From Draconibacterium orientale (GTDB lineage Bacteria > Bacteroidota > Bacteroidia > Bacteroidales > JAADGE01), in the NCBI GenBank assembly GCA_020721645.1, contig DYMH01000006.1:1-48842 (forward strand): a stretch of 48,842 nt of DNA, in the 5' to 3' direction. Position numbers and translations under genes: made by a program. This document shows positions 9,123-18,704 of this stretch, in pieces. Under the pieces are notes generated by a model that saw only the letters and a list, made by a program, of their open reading frames with translations, was not told where the DNA came from and ran no database searches. Position 1 is the stretch's first letter. Every line of letters begins with the position of its first letter.

Positions 9123-10412
9123 TTATATTAATATCTTATCAAGTATAAATTTATAAGCCGGAATTATTGATATTTCGATGTCGTTAATTTTTTCGTATGC
9201 TTGCTCATCGTAGGTAACAATGACTGCTTTTTTTGTTTGTAAATACTCACATGCAGTTACCAAACCTTTTATTTCTCGTTGCTTAGTATCGGAGTTTTGA
9301 ATAGAATAGCTCACTTGTACAGGCAAAAATTTGTTTTTTTCTTGGATAATAAAATCACATTCCACTATGTTTTTAAAATAGCTGATTTCTTTGTTTTGCT
9401 TTAGTATTTCTAAGGCTATTAAATTCTCTAAAAGTTTTCCTTTGTTTTCGGAGAACGAATAATCTAAGGCTGTTAAAATTCCGTTATCTACTGAATATGC
9501 TTTTTTTTCGCTTTTTACTTGTTTTATTTCGGAAAAATCAAATTTATTGATTACAAGTGCTGTAAAAGTTGATTGAATAAAGTCTAAATATTCGTACAAA
9601 ACATTGTTACTTATTTTATAACCTATTGATTTAATGTCGTTATGAATTTTGTTAACTGAAATAGGCTTAGTAACTTGCTTTAATATTTTTTTGATAAAAA
9701 ATTTTAAAATAGCGGGGTGCGAAATATTATATCTTTCAATTAAATCTTTATATATTATTGTATTAAAATAATCTTGTAATTTTCGGGTTTTAAGCTCATT
9801 ATCTAATTTGCAAATTTCGGGAAAACCTCCGTAGAAAAGAAACTTGTCAAAAAGTGATAATATTTCAATTTTTTGTTTTGTACCGTAATATTCTGCTTTT
9901 GTATCGTGAAAAGATAGAAACTCACTAAAACTGAGAGGGTAAAGTGTATAACTGATAGTTCTGCCTCGCAATTCGGTTGCAATTTCGGTACTTAATAACT
10001 TTGAATTAGAGCCGGTTATAAAAATATTGGTCGTTACGGTATCGAAAATACGTCTGACAAATTTTTCCCAACCGGGAACATTTTGAATTTCATCGAAAAA
10101 AAAATAACAATTATCAAGTTTATTTTGCGGAAATAATTCCATAAATGCTTGTAAAATCAAGTCTAAATCGGATTGTTTTAAATTTAAGCGTTCGTCTTCA
10201 AAATTTATGTAAAGAATTTGATTTTTAGGGATTTCATTTTTTAAAAGTTTTTTAATTGTTTGATAAAGTAAAAATGTTTTCCCGCTCCTTCTCACACCTA
10301 TTACAGTAACAATAATACCGGTATTTATCGGCAAATCTAATTGCCTGTTATAACTATTTTTCAAGTTATCGGTCTGAAAATTAATGATTATATTTTTTAT
10401 AATATCTTTCAT
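9123..10412 (-). CDS. AAA_14/DUF4143-type ATP-binding protein
   Basis: VIGVRRSGKTFLLYQTI, CYFFFDEIQNVPGWEKFVR, ITGSNSKLLSTEIATELRGR, VECDFIIQEK. Confidence 0.85.
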   Translation of the reverse strand: MKDIIKNIIINFQTDNLKNSYNRQLDLPINTGIIVTVIGVRRSGKTFLLYQTIKKLLKNEIPKNQILYINFEDERLNLKQSDLDLILQAFMELFPQNKLDNCYFFFDEIQNVPGWEKFVRRIFDTVTTNIFITGSNSKLLSTEIATELRGRTISYTLYPLSFSEFLSFHDTKAEYYGTKQKIEILSLFDKFLFYGGFPEICKLDNELKTRKLQDYFNTIIYKDLIERYNISHPAILKFFIKKILKQVTKPISVNKIHNDIKSIGYKISNNVLYEYLDFIQSTFTALVINKFDFSEIKQVKSEKKAYSVDNGILTALDYSFSENKGKLLENLIALEILKQNKEISYFKNIVECDFIIQEKNKFLPVQVSYSIQNSDTKQREIKGLVTACEYLQTKKAVIVTYDEQAYEKINDIEISIIPAYKFILDKILI

Positions 10413-10495
10413 GGCGTAAAGCTACAAAAGTTTCGCCAATTTAACGAAAGTTTTAGCAAAAATTTCGTTGTACTGACTAAACTTTTGCGGGTAAA

Positions 10496-10627
10496 TTATA
10501 AAAGACTGATATACAATTCTTCATTCCGGGTTTCATAATCTGTAAATGACTTTTTTAAAACATAATCAAGAGCATCGGGCAGATAATGGGACGTGTTGTA
10601 AGAGGGGATTATGATTGAGATTTTCAT
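10496..10627 (-). pseudogene. GT2 5' head (MKISIIIPSYNTSHYLPDALDYVLKKSFTDYETRNEELYISLL*)
   Basis: Similar to the start of the GT2 at 7938-8867; GT2 similarity stops after FTDYE. Confidence 0.85.
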
Positions 10628-10632
10628 CTGTA

Positions 10633-11580
10633 TTATTTTACAATATTTTCCCACAAACGTGTTATTCCAAAACCTTTTTTAAAGGTAAAACCAAACTTGT
10701 TAAAAAGGTAAAACAAAAATATCGTAAAACCGGAAATTTCTTTCTCATTTTTCTTAAAAATACGGTAATATTCTTTAACCGGTTTAAATGTTTTAAGTTT
10801 ATAGAAAAATAAAATGGCGTGCATTGTATTATAAAAAAATGTTTGCAGATGTTCGGTTGAATTTAGCTTTCTCACATCGGAGACATATAGAAAAAGACCG
10901 TTAATCATTTTATCCAATGCTTCTTTTTTGTATTTAATTTCATTTGGGGTTAAGCGATAGAAACAATCCGGCTTGGTATCATTAAATACGTCAAATGACG
11001 GTTTGTATTTTAATAATATTTTTGTATGAAATTCAGGATCTTGCAGGCGTTGGTATCTTTCGTCAAATCGTATATTATTATTTTTCAGAAACGAGGATCG
11101 CCAGATTGGGCAAGTTATAGCCCAAGATAAGTCATATTTTAAAAACATTTCTAAATATTCGTTGTTTTGGCAATATTTATTTACTAACGTACCAGTATCG
11201 CCGGGCGTTTTGCGGAATATTTCCATTTTGAACACGGCAAAATCCAATTGCGAATTGGTTTCCATGTATGCTACTCTTTCATCAACGCACTTCGGAGCAA
11301 GCAAATCATCGGAATCTAAAAAAATAACATATTCCCCATTTGCCTCTGAAATTCCGATATTTCGGCACGCAGAAGCTCCCTTGGGTTGTGTTTCTCTATA
11401 CTTTATACTCACTCGACTGTCGTGTTTTATAAAATTCCCTGCAATTTTTGCTGATTCATCGGTCGAGCCGTCGTCAATAATTATTATTTCGATATTTTTA
11501 TATGTCTGATTTAAACACGACTCTATTGTCTCGGAAATGTATTTTTCGGAATTGAACAGAGGGATAATGATTGAAACCAT
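10633..11580 (-). CDS. Glycosyltransferase family 2
   Basis: VSIIIPLFNSEKYISETIESCLNQTYKNIEIIIIDDGSTDES. Confidence 0.9.
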   Translation of the reverse strand: MVSIIIPLFNSEKYISETIESCLNQTYKNIEIIIIDDGSTDESAKIAGNFIKHDSRVSIKYRETQPKGASACRNIGISEANGEYVIFLDSDDLLAPKCVDERVAYMETNSQLDFAVFKMEIFRKTPGDTGTLVNKYCQNNEYLEMFLKYDLSWAITCPIWRSSFLKNNNIRFDERYQRLQDPEFHTKILLKYKPSFDVFNDTKPDCFYRLTPNEIKYKKEALDKMINGLFLYVSDVRKLNSTEHLQTFFYNTMHAILFFYKLKTFKPVKEYYRIFKKNEKEISGFTIFLFYLFNKFGFTFKKGFGITRLWENIVK

Positions 11581-11587
11581 ATTTTTA

Positions 11588-12754
11588 TTAAGATTTGTAA
11601 AGGTTTGTATATAAATCTAAATAGGCTTTTCTCATTTTATCAATCCCGAAGTTATCAATAGCTTTTACACGAGCTGCTACTGATATATTTTGCCTTAACC
11701 GGTCATCTGTACATAATCTTTTAATTGCATTTTCCAATGCAACATTGTCTTTCTCATCTACTAATAAGCCGGTAATATCATTTTCGACTGCATCCGGAAT
11801 TCCGGCATGGTTAGTAGAAACTACTGCACATCCTGCAGCCATTGCTTCGATAATTGTGTTGGGATAACCTTCCATATCTCCATTTATACCAACTCTGCTG
11901 TTTAAGATAAATATATTTGCTTGTTTTATCGCATCAATAACTTGATTGTGAGGTTGTTTTCCCCAAAAAACTATGTATTTCTCCAAATTCAACTCCTTCA
12001 CAAGATTCTCTGAAATTTCTCTTTCATCACCGTCCCCGATAATATCCAGTCTGATATTTTTAAGATTACCGGAGATTACTAAATTTCCGAAGACTCTTAT
12101 TAAATCAGGAACTCCCTTCTTATTCGCGATCCTTCCTGCATGCAGTAATCTGATTATGGTTTCATCTTTTGCTATATTATTGTCAAAAAGGGTAATATTT
12201 GTTCCGTAAGGTATTAAAACATTTTTAGTAAGGTCTAAGCCGTAATTTGTTAATCTGGCTGTCATGTCCTTAGATACTGTAATTGTAGCAGATATGCTGT
12301 GAAACAGTTTTCTAAGGTGTTTGCAGTATTCCGTTTCTTTCAATAACTGCGAGGCATCATACCCGTGGAAATGACAGATAAGAGGAATTGTGAACTTTTT
12401 AGCAATATTTAAAAACTTTAATGCATTATTACCATAGTTACAATGTATTATATCTATACTTTCATTAAGTATGATTTTTTCAATTTGATTTCTGGAAGAG
12501 GCAGGGAAACTATATTTTCCGGTTCTTTGTATATTGCGTTTTATATAACTGAAAATACGATCAATAAAAGATACTGGAATCGTATTTATTTTAAAAACTT
12601 CAAACTTACTAAAATCATAAACACCTTCATTTTGTGTTTTTTCACACAATATAACAGGTTCAAATTTGTCGGTTTTATATATTTGATTGAATATAAAAGT
12701 TTCGGATATCGCAAATGCTGTTTCTGTGTAAAATAATACTTTCATTATAGGCAA
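11588..12754 (-). CDS. Glycosyltransferase family 4
   Basis: IICHFHGYDAS, LLHAGRIANKKGVPDLI, GYPNTIIEAMAAGCAVVSTNHAGIPDAV. Confidence 0.9.
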   Translation of the reverse strand: MPIMKVLFYTETAFAISETFIFNQIYKTDKFEPVILCEKTQNEGVYDFSKFEVFKINTIPVSFIDRIFSYIKRNIQRTGKYSFPASSRNQIEKIILNESIDIIHCNYGNNALKFLNIAKKFTIPLICHFHGYDASQLLKETEYCKHLRKLFHSISATITVSKDMTARLTNYGLDLTKNVLIPYGTNITLFDNNIAKDETIIRLLHAGRIANKKGVPDLIRVFGNLVISGNLKNIRLDIIGDGDEREISENLVKELNLEKYIVFWGKQPHNQVIDAIKQANIFILNSRVGINGDMEGYPNTIIEAMAAGCAVVSTNHAGIPDAVENDITGLLVDEKDNVALENAIKRLCTDDRLRQNISVAARVKAIDNFGIDKMRKAYLDLYTNLYKS

Positions 12755-14079
12755 TTATTAAAATCTTTAAAATTCATTACACCTGTATTTATGTTAATAG
12801 TAACGAGTTTTGTTTTTGAAATCGGAAATGTGTCAATTTCATTTACTGTATTCTCTCTCTGTATTTCAATAATTTTGTTAATATTTATATCGGGGAGATA
12901 TATTTTATCAAAGCCTTTTAATAAAGGGGTTGCCGGATATTTTTTTCTAATTTTACAATATAACGGAATCAGCTTTGTATTATCAAAATCTAATTGCATT
13001 GATAAAGCGACAACTTCGCAAAACTCAAGCGAATGTGCATTGAAATTATGAAACATTAAGTATTGGTATGCCTTATTTTTTTGTATGTATGTTAATCCTT
13101 TTTTTATTATTCCCTTTATTTTGGTGATCATTTTTTCATCACTCAAATTTGGTTGTTTCAAACTTAATATACAATATTTTGTTAGATCATTTAAGTTGAT
13201 TAAATGGTAATGATAATTGGTACCGGACAATTTAACTTCTCTTTCGGTATAACCATCGTTGTGAAAAATAAATGGACTTTTGTATTTTTCTTTTAGTCGT
13301 ATTTTGTATAAATACTTTTCAAATATCCAATTAATGTGTTTATATTTCCTTTTTCTTTCATTCATAAACAACAGAATGCGAAATAAAGGGTCAATATATT
13401 TAAAATAAAAATTCACCTTTTGGTTGATAAAGAAATGAAGACATTCAACTCCTTCTTCAAAATCAAATTTTAATTTTCTTATTAATTCTTCGTAACCAGA
13501 GCAATCTTTAAGTACTAAATAGGTGTTAAGAGTGTGGAGATGGGTGTTGAAAATTAACATGTTATTCTCAGATTCGCCTATTATACTTTGTGTAAAATGA
13601 TAATCATGATAAGGCAGGAACGATCTTTCTTGTGAATCATGAAAAAACCATTTTCCCATTGTAAGATCTTCCTTAAAACTAAAATGGTAAATAATGAGTT
13701 TTTGAATAAGGTCATCGCTGAAAAAGACACCTTCCTTTCTAAGTGCCACAATAAGCTGAATTAATGTTGCAGTAAACCTTAAATGAGTTTCATTTTTCCC
13801 CCAACTATCGTGTATAAAATAATCATCATTTTCCGATAGTCTTTTTTGAATTGATAAAGTTAATTTTTTTAAGAAATACTTTATGTCAGAATTATATACA
13901 GATTGAAAAAAAAGCAAGGCGTGAAACAGACCGTATGCATCCATTTCCATGAGCTTGCCCGTTCGCCTATCTATAAGAAACTCATTATCGAAAAATAATT
14001 CGAAATTATCCGGGAAATTAAGTTCGGTAAATGAGCCGGGTATATTGAATTTGAAGTTTTTGTAGTCTTGTAAATTCAT
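12745..14079 (-). CDS. Hypothetical protein (444 aa), possibly alpha/alpha-toroid, glucuronyl C5-epimerase-like
   Basis: Long ORF within the GT cluster, overlapping both neighbours; NTHLHTLNTYLVLKDCSG motif and Trp/Tyr/His-rich helices. Confidence 0.55.
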   Translation of the reverse strand: MNLQDYKNFKFNIPGSFTELNFPDNFELFFDNEFLIDRRTGKLMEMDAYGLFHALLFFQSVYNSDIKYFLKKLTLSIQKRLSENDDYFIHDSWGKNETHLRFTATLIQLIVALRKEGVFFSDDLIQKLIIYHFSFKEDLTMGKWFFHDSQERSFLPYHDYHFTQSIIGESENNMLIFNTHLHTLNTYLVLKDCSGYEELIRKLKFDFEEGVECLHFFINQKVNFYFKYIDPLFRILLFMNERKRKYKHINWIFEKYLYKIRLKEKYKSPFIFHNDGYTEREVKLSGTNYHYHLINLNDLTKYCILSLKQPNLSDEKMITKIKGIIKKGLTYIQKNKAYQYLMFHNFNAHSLEFCEVVALSMQLDFDNTKLIPLYCKIRKKYPATPLLKGFDKIYLPDININKIIEIQRENTVNEIDTFPISKTKLVTININTGVMNFKDFNNCL

Positions 14080-14867
14080 TTAATATTAAAAAAGTTCCGA
14101 TAAAACTTACTTTTAAGAAACTTGCTGTATCGCTGGATAAGCCTTGAATTCCTGTATATTAAAAGCTCTGAAAGATTTTTTTTATAAGTCAAATAAAAAT
14201 CAAGTTCCTCAGGGAAGTACTTTGATATTATTTTTTGTCTTTCATTTTCTTTATTAAGTAATTGTGTTTGGCTTACACCATTCAAATCAAAATAGACACA
14301 GTTTATATCAAGGTATTCATATGTGCATTTTTCGATTATGATTTTTTTTATAAAGAAATCATAATCAGATAGTATCTTGTAGTTTTCGTCGTAAAGGGTG
14401 TTTTTAAGTAAATCTGATTTTAAATACGTTGATGGGTGCCCGATATTACTTGTCAGAAAGAATGTTAATGAAAGTTTAGCCGGAAATTTCCAATTCTTAG
14501 CATGTGTGCGTACATTACAATACATTAAATCCTTATTTTGATAAGTTTCGAAAATTGCCCTCAGGACTCCTTCATCAACCAACCAATCCCCCGAGTTCAA
14601 AAACTGACAATACTCCCCCTTTGCAACCTTAATGCCTTTGTTCATGGCGTTATAAATGCCTTTATCCGGTTCGGAAACCCAATAGATGATTTTATCGGCG
14701 TATTGTTTTATGATTTCTACACTGCCGTCAGTACTTCCGCCATCTATGATGATATATTCATAATCCGTAAAAGTTTGAGAAATAACACTTTCGATGGTCT
14801 TTGTCAGACCTTCAGCATTGTTGAGGTTTACTGTAATTATGGAGAGTTTGGGCGTATTAGAGTTCAT
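14076..14867 (-). CDS. Glycosyltransferase family 2
   Basis: KLSIITVNLNNAEGLTKTIESVISQTFTDYEYIIIDGGSTDGSVEII. Confidence 0.9.
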   Translation of the reverse strand: MNSNTPKLSIITVNLNNAEGLTKTIESVISQTFTDYEYIIIDGGSTDGSVEIIKQYADKIIYWVSEPDKGIYNAMNKGIKVAKGEYCQFLNSGDWLVDEGVLRAIFETYQNKDLMYCNVRTHAKNWKFPAKLSLTFFLTSNIGHPSTYLKSDLLKNTLYDENYKILSDYDFFIKKIIIEKCTYEYLDINCVYFDLNGVSQTQLLNKENERQKIISKYFPEELDFYLTYKKNLSELLIYRNSRLIQRYSKFLKSKFYRNFFNIK

Positions 14868-14884
14868 TGAGAAATTGCTTGTTT

Positions 14885-15017
14885 TTATCTATACCTTTTT
14901 TTCCGATAACATTTACTTGTTGTCGAGTGTTGAAAAGCATTCGATGCAGCTAAAACTCTGCAAGTTTTTTAGAAGTTCCAGTGTACTTGCTTCGATTGTA
15001 TTTTTGTATAGCATTTA
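14885..15017 (-). pseudogene. Truncated AbiEii-like toxin 5' end (MLYKNTIEASTLELLKNLQSF...*)
   Basis: Matches MLYYKTIEQDTLDILKKIQS (21922) and MLFKKTVDQLTFDLIIKLQ (24955), then diverges and stops before the GT2 start. Confidence 0.65.
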
Positions 15018-15274
15018 AATTCATTTTTAGGGATATTCAAAAATATGCTTGCAAAGTTTAATGTTTTTTTATCTAAAAATCCGGCTTTAACGATTTCTTG
15101 TTTAATCGTTTCTACGCCATAAAATTGTATAACAATCTGTAAATCTTGCAAATTGCCTCGCGTAAAAACACGTTCGATAATTGTTGTTTTGTTCTTCTGA
15201 AAATCTAAACTTTTTCTGTCTATATCCCAAAAAAGGTGTTCGGATAAATTGTTTATATCAAATTCTATGTTCAT
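14969..15274 (-). CDS. DUF6922-like putative antitoxin
   Basis: EFDINNLSEHLFWDIDRKSLDFQKNKTTIIERVF...; paralogous to 21877-22236 and 24925-25209. Confidence 0.65.
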   Translation of the reverse strand: MNIEFDINNLSEHLFWDIDRKSLDFQKNKTTIIERVFTRGNLQDLQIVIQFYGVETIKQEIVKAGFLDKKTLNFASIFLNIPKNEFKCYTKIQSKQVHWNF

Positions 15275-15393
15275 AAAACAGATTTTATTTTTAAAATACC
15301 TGTAAAATATTGACTAACAACGCTTTCAATGGTTTTCTGCAAGCCGGCAGCGTTGTTGAAGTTTACTGTGATTATGGAGAGTTTGATGAGCAT
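15271..15393 (-). pseudogene. GT2 5' head (MLIKLSIITVNFNNAAGLQKTIESVVSQYFTGILKIKSVL*)
   Basis: GT2 N-terminus truncated after QYFT; its TGA stop overlaps the ATG of antitoxin 15274 (ATGA). Confidence 0.85.
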
Positions 15394-15469
15394 GAAGAAA
15401 AATTGATTTAGATATTCGGATTACTACTTGTGGAATAATTCTTTTTAAGGGATTTTTCAATACCTTAAT

Positions 15470-16600
15470 TCATTTTTGTAAACAATTTATAATAGAATCA
15501 ATTTCATTTATGGTCAGTTCGTAATACATGGGCAGCCGTAATAGAGAGTTTGTAAATTTGTCGGAATTCGGCAGTAACCTGCCGTCGTGTTTTAGTGTGT
15601 AATAAGTGCTTGAATGTAGCGAAATATAATGAAATACGGCTAAAATATCGTGTTTTTTTAATTTGTCAATGCTTTTAGTTCTTTCATCTAATGAAGAAAA
15701 CCTGATATAAAACATGTGTCCGTTGTTGACTGCATATATTGGAATTTGTGGCATAATTATTTTTAATTTATCGGCAATAGGAAGAATACATTTATAATAA
15801 TACTCCCAAAGATTTTTTCTTTTCTTTTGAATTATCTCAATATTCTCTAATTGTGCCCAAAGGAAAGCCGCAGTAATTTCAGAAGGTAAAAAACTTGATC
15901 CGATATCAACCCAACCATATTTATTTATTTCGCCTCTAAAAAACTGTGCACGGTTAGTTCCTTTTTCCCAAATAATTTCGGCTCTTTCTAAAAAACGTTC
16001 ATCGTTAATGGCAAGCATTCCGCCTTCGCCCGAAATTATATTTTTAGTTTCGTGAAAAGAAAAAGCTGCCAAATGACCAATGCTACCTAAGGCTTTTTTA
16101 ATACCATTTTCCCCTATATAAAAACTATCAATTGCTTGTGCTGCATCTTCAATTACCAAAAGATTATGGCGCACTGCAATTTCCATAATTTTATCCATAT
16201 CGCAAGCAACCCCTGCGTAGTGAACAGGAACGATGGCTTTAGTTTTAGGCGTAATCAACACTTCTATTTTACCGGCATCGATATTTGGATTATCAGAATA
16301 AGAATCTGCAAAAATAATTTTAGCACCTTGTCTTACAAATGCTAATGCAGTAGAAACAAATGTATAACTTGGTATTATTACTTCATCGCCTGTTTTAATA
16401 TCAGCAAGTATAGCTGCCATTTCCAATGCATCTGTGCAAGATGTTGTGAGTAAAGCCTTTTTAAAACCGTATTTCTGTTCAAGAAAATCTTGAGACATTT
16501 TGGTAAAGATTCCATTTCCTGAAATTTTACCTGATTGCACAGCTTTTTCAATGTATTTTAATTCACTGCCGATTAAGAATGGTTTATTAAAGGGTATCAT
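15470..16600 (-). CDS. wecE: dTDP-4-amino-4,6-dideoxygalactose transaminase (DegT/DnrJ/EryC1/StrS family)
   Basis: MIPFNKPFLIGSELKYIEKAV...GDEVIIPSYTFVSTALAFVRQGAKIIFAD...AFSFHETKNIISGEGGM. Confidence 0.85.
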   Translation of the reverse strand: MIPFNKPFLIGSELKYIEKAVQSGKISGNGIFTKMSQDFLEQKYGFKKALLTTSCTDALEMAAILADIKTGDEVIIPSYTFVSTALAFVRQGAKIIFADSYSDNPNIDAGKIEVLITPKTKAIVPVHYAGVACDMDKIMEIAVRHNLLVIEDAAQAIDSFYIGENGIKKALGSIGHLAAFSFHETKNIISGEGGMLAINDERFLERAEIIWEKGTNRAQFFRGEINKYGWVDIGSSFLPSEITAAFLWAQLENIEIIQKKRKNLWEYYYKCILPIADKLKIIMPQIPIYAVNNGHMFYIRFSSLDERTKSIDKLKKHDILAVFHYISLHSSTYYTLKHDGRLLPNSDKFTNSLLRLPMYYELTINEIDSIINCLQK

Positions 16601-17325
16601 TTATTATTTCTAAAGTGATAAATATATTTAGTCTCTTCTATCTTATTGAATCCCATCTTTAAATGAAAGTTGAAAGAGTCGGAATTTTTAAAAGAAAATG
16701 GACTTTTTATTGTGTTAATATCGGTTTCATTTGAAAAAAAACCAAAAGCTTGATTCCATAATTTCCGACCAATCCCCAATCTCTTGTAATTTGGGTTTAC
16801 GCCGGTTAAGGTAAAATAGCCAACTTTATTTTCTTTATCTACTTTTATTAAATGTATTCCAATTGTTGTGTCTTTTTCTTTAATTAAAAACAAACCATCT
16901 GAAAAAGTTTTATTCAATCCGTTATCAATCCATTTTCTATAAAGCATTTTGGTTTTTTCCGGACCGATTAGTTGTTCGTTGTAAAATCTTGAAACGACAG
17001 AAGTTTTTTCAGCAATGTCATAACATTCAATAATTTCGTTCTGAGTGAGTGTATTTTTAAAATTATATTCTTTATTAATGTTTGTAATTTTATCAAAAGG
17101 CATTGACATCGTTATCATTATGTCTACTAAATCCAAATTAGCAAGTCGGATTGTTTCATGAGAAAGCATATTTTTATTGCTGTAAATATAAACAAGATCG
17201 AAATTTTGCTTCGCTTCAACTATAAAACTACGTGTATCGAAATGAGTTTGATTTTCTAATAAAACTCGCCCGATTCTCTTCCCGAAAAAATCCGAATCCC
17301 AATCTAATCTATTAATTTGCTTCAT
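16597..17325 (-). CDS. GNAT acetyltransferase (WecD-like, adjacent to WecE)
   Basis: LDWDSDFFGKRIGRV N-terminus and YFTLTGVNPNYKRLGIGRKLWNQ acetyl-CoA motif; overlaps wecE. Confidence 0.7.
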   Translation of the reverse strand: MKQINRLDWDSDFFGKRIGRVLLENQTHFDTRSFIVEAKQNFDLVYIYSNKNMLSHETIRLANLDLVDIMITMSMPFDKITNINKEYNFKNTLTQNEIIECYDIAEKTSVVSRFYNEQLIGPEKTKMLYRKWIDNGLNKTFSDGLFLIKEKDTTIGIHLIKVDKENKVGYFTLTGVNPNYKRLGIGRKLWNQAFGFFSNETDINTIKSPFSFKNSDSFNFHLKMGFNKIEETKYIYHFRNNK

Positions 17326-17402
17326 AAAACAAAATCGGTTTTAATATAGACTACACAGTTTACTGCTATAGGTTTGGGATAATTAATAACTCCAAGTATT
17401 TA

Positions 17403-18704
17403 TTAAAAAATTTCATTGAAAACTTTATTTGCATATTCAAATGAAGAAAAATCGACAACTTGTTTTACAGAATTGTCTGAGTATTTGTTGTATGCTTCTT
17501 TCGATAATTCAAAAATCAATTTTATCCCAAATGCCAAATCATGCGAATCTTTTAATTTTGCTTTATATCCATTATAATTATTAATAACCATATTGTTTAC
17601 AATCCCCATATCAAAACCAACGACGGGTGTTCCGCATGCCAAGGCTTCCGTTACCATCATCGGTCCGGAATCTTCTATTGAAGTATTTATAAAAACATCA
17701 GACGCTTGATATAATAGTGATAACAAACGGTAGTCTTTAATGTAGTTGATATGTTTTTTTTGAAAGGGTATATCGTTAAAAGAATTTGAAATTTTTGTTG
17801 AAACTATTAATACTTCTATTGTATCTCTTTGCTCATCAGTAATGTTTTTATTAAGAATATTTAATGCGTCTATTAAATATTCAAAACCCTTTCTTTTTTC
17901 AATAGCATTTTGGCACCCCATTAGCATATAGAACTTATTTTTGTCTAAATTAAAAATATCTTTAGCATAAGTCCTATTTCTGTTATGCATAATCTTTGTA
18001 TCAATTAAGCTGTTTATATTAAATATTGTAGTTTGATTTTTATAGATTTTAGATAAAGAGGCTTGTTGTATAGTCCAACCCGAACCGGTTAAAATCTTAA
18101 AATTGCCTAATTTTGCATTTTTGTATTTAGTTTCAAAATTGATTTGTGCCAGCTTTTTTTTGTCTTTATTTATTATAGCAGGACAATTTTCATCGCAACC
18201 GGTAATGTATCCTTTACAATCCCATGCATAATGACAACCGCCGGTAAAATGATTCATGTCCACCGTAATGTTATATACAGCAGCCTTTGAAAATTGTTGA
18301 ATATACAATAAATCAGTAGAATTCATAAAGCCATATGTTATTCCGCTAAAAATATATTCAGGTATAAATCCAATTTGTTTTATAACTTGATCAACAGAGA
18401 TATTGACACTTGTTTCGTCTTTACTAAAAAAATAAAAATTAGAATCGAACGAAATATTATTTTTTTTTGGCGGCTGGAAGTAATTTTTTAGTTTAATCCA
18501 AATACGAATAAGTAAACTTCTTTTTATATTATTAATTGGCTGATATTGAATGACAATATTATCATGTTGTGTTTTGTGTTTAACTAACATTGCTACTATA
18601 TGACCCTTATCCACAAATAATTGTGCAACCTTAAAAATATATTCAGCAGCTCCGTTTGTGTCGCTTGTAGAAAGTAATAATATTCGTTTCTTTATATCTC
18701 CCAT
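17403..18704 (-). CDS. Glycosyltransferase family 4
   Basis: HYAWDCKGYITGCDENCPAI, CQNAIEKRKGFEYLIDAL, EDSGPMMVTEALACGTPVVGFDMG. Confidence 0.85.
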   Translation of the reverse strand: MGDIKKRILLLSTSDTNGAAEYIFKVAQLFVDKGHIVAMLVKHKTQHDNIVIQYQPINNIKRSLLIRIWIKLKNYFQPPKKNNISFDSNFYFFSKDETSVNISVDQVIKQIGFIPEYIFSGITYGFMNSTDLLYIQQFSKAAVYNITVDMNHFTGGCHYAWDCKGYITGCDENCPAIINKDKKKLAQINFETKYKNAKLGNFKILTGSGWTIQQASLSKIYKNQTTIFNINSLIDTKIMHNRNRTYAKDIFNLDKNKFYMLMGCQNAIEKRKGFEYLIDALNILNKNITDEQRDTIEVLIVSTKISNSFNDIPFQKKHINYIKDYRLLSLLYQASDVFINTSIEDSGPMMVTEALACGTPVVGFDMGIVNNMVINNYNGYKAKLKDSHDLAFGIKLIFELSKEAYNKYSDNSVKQVVDFSSFEYANKVFNEIF

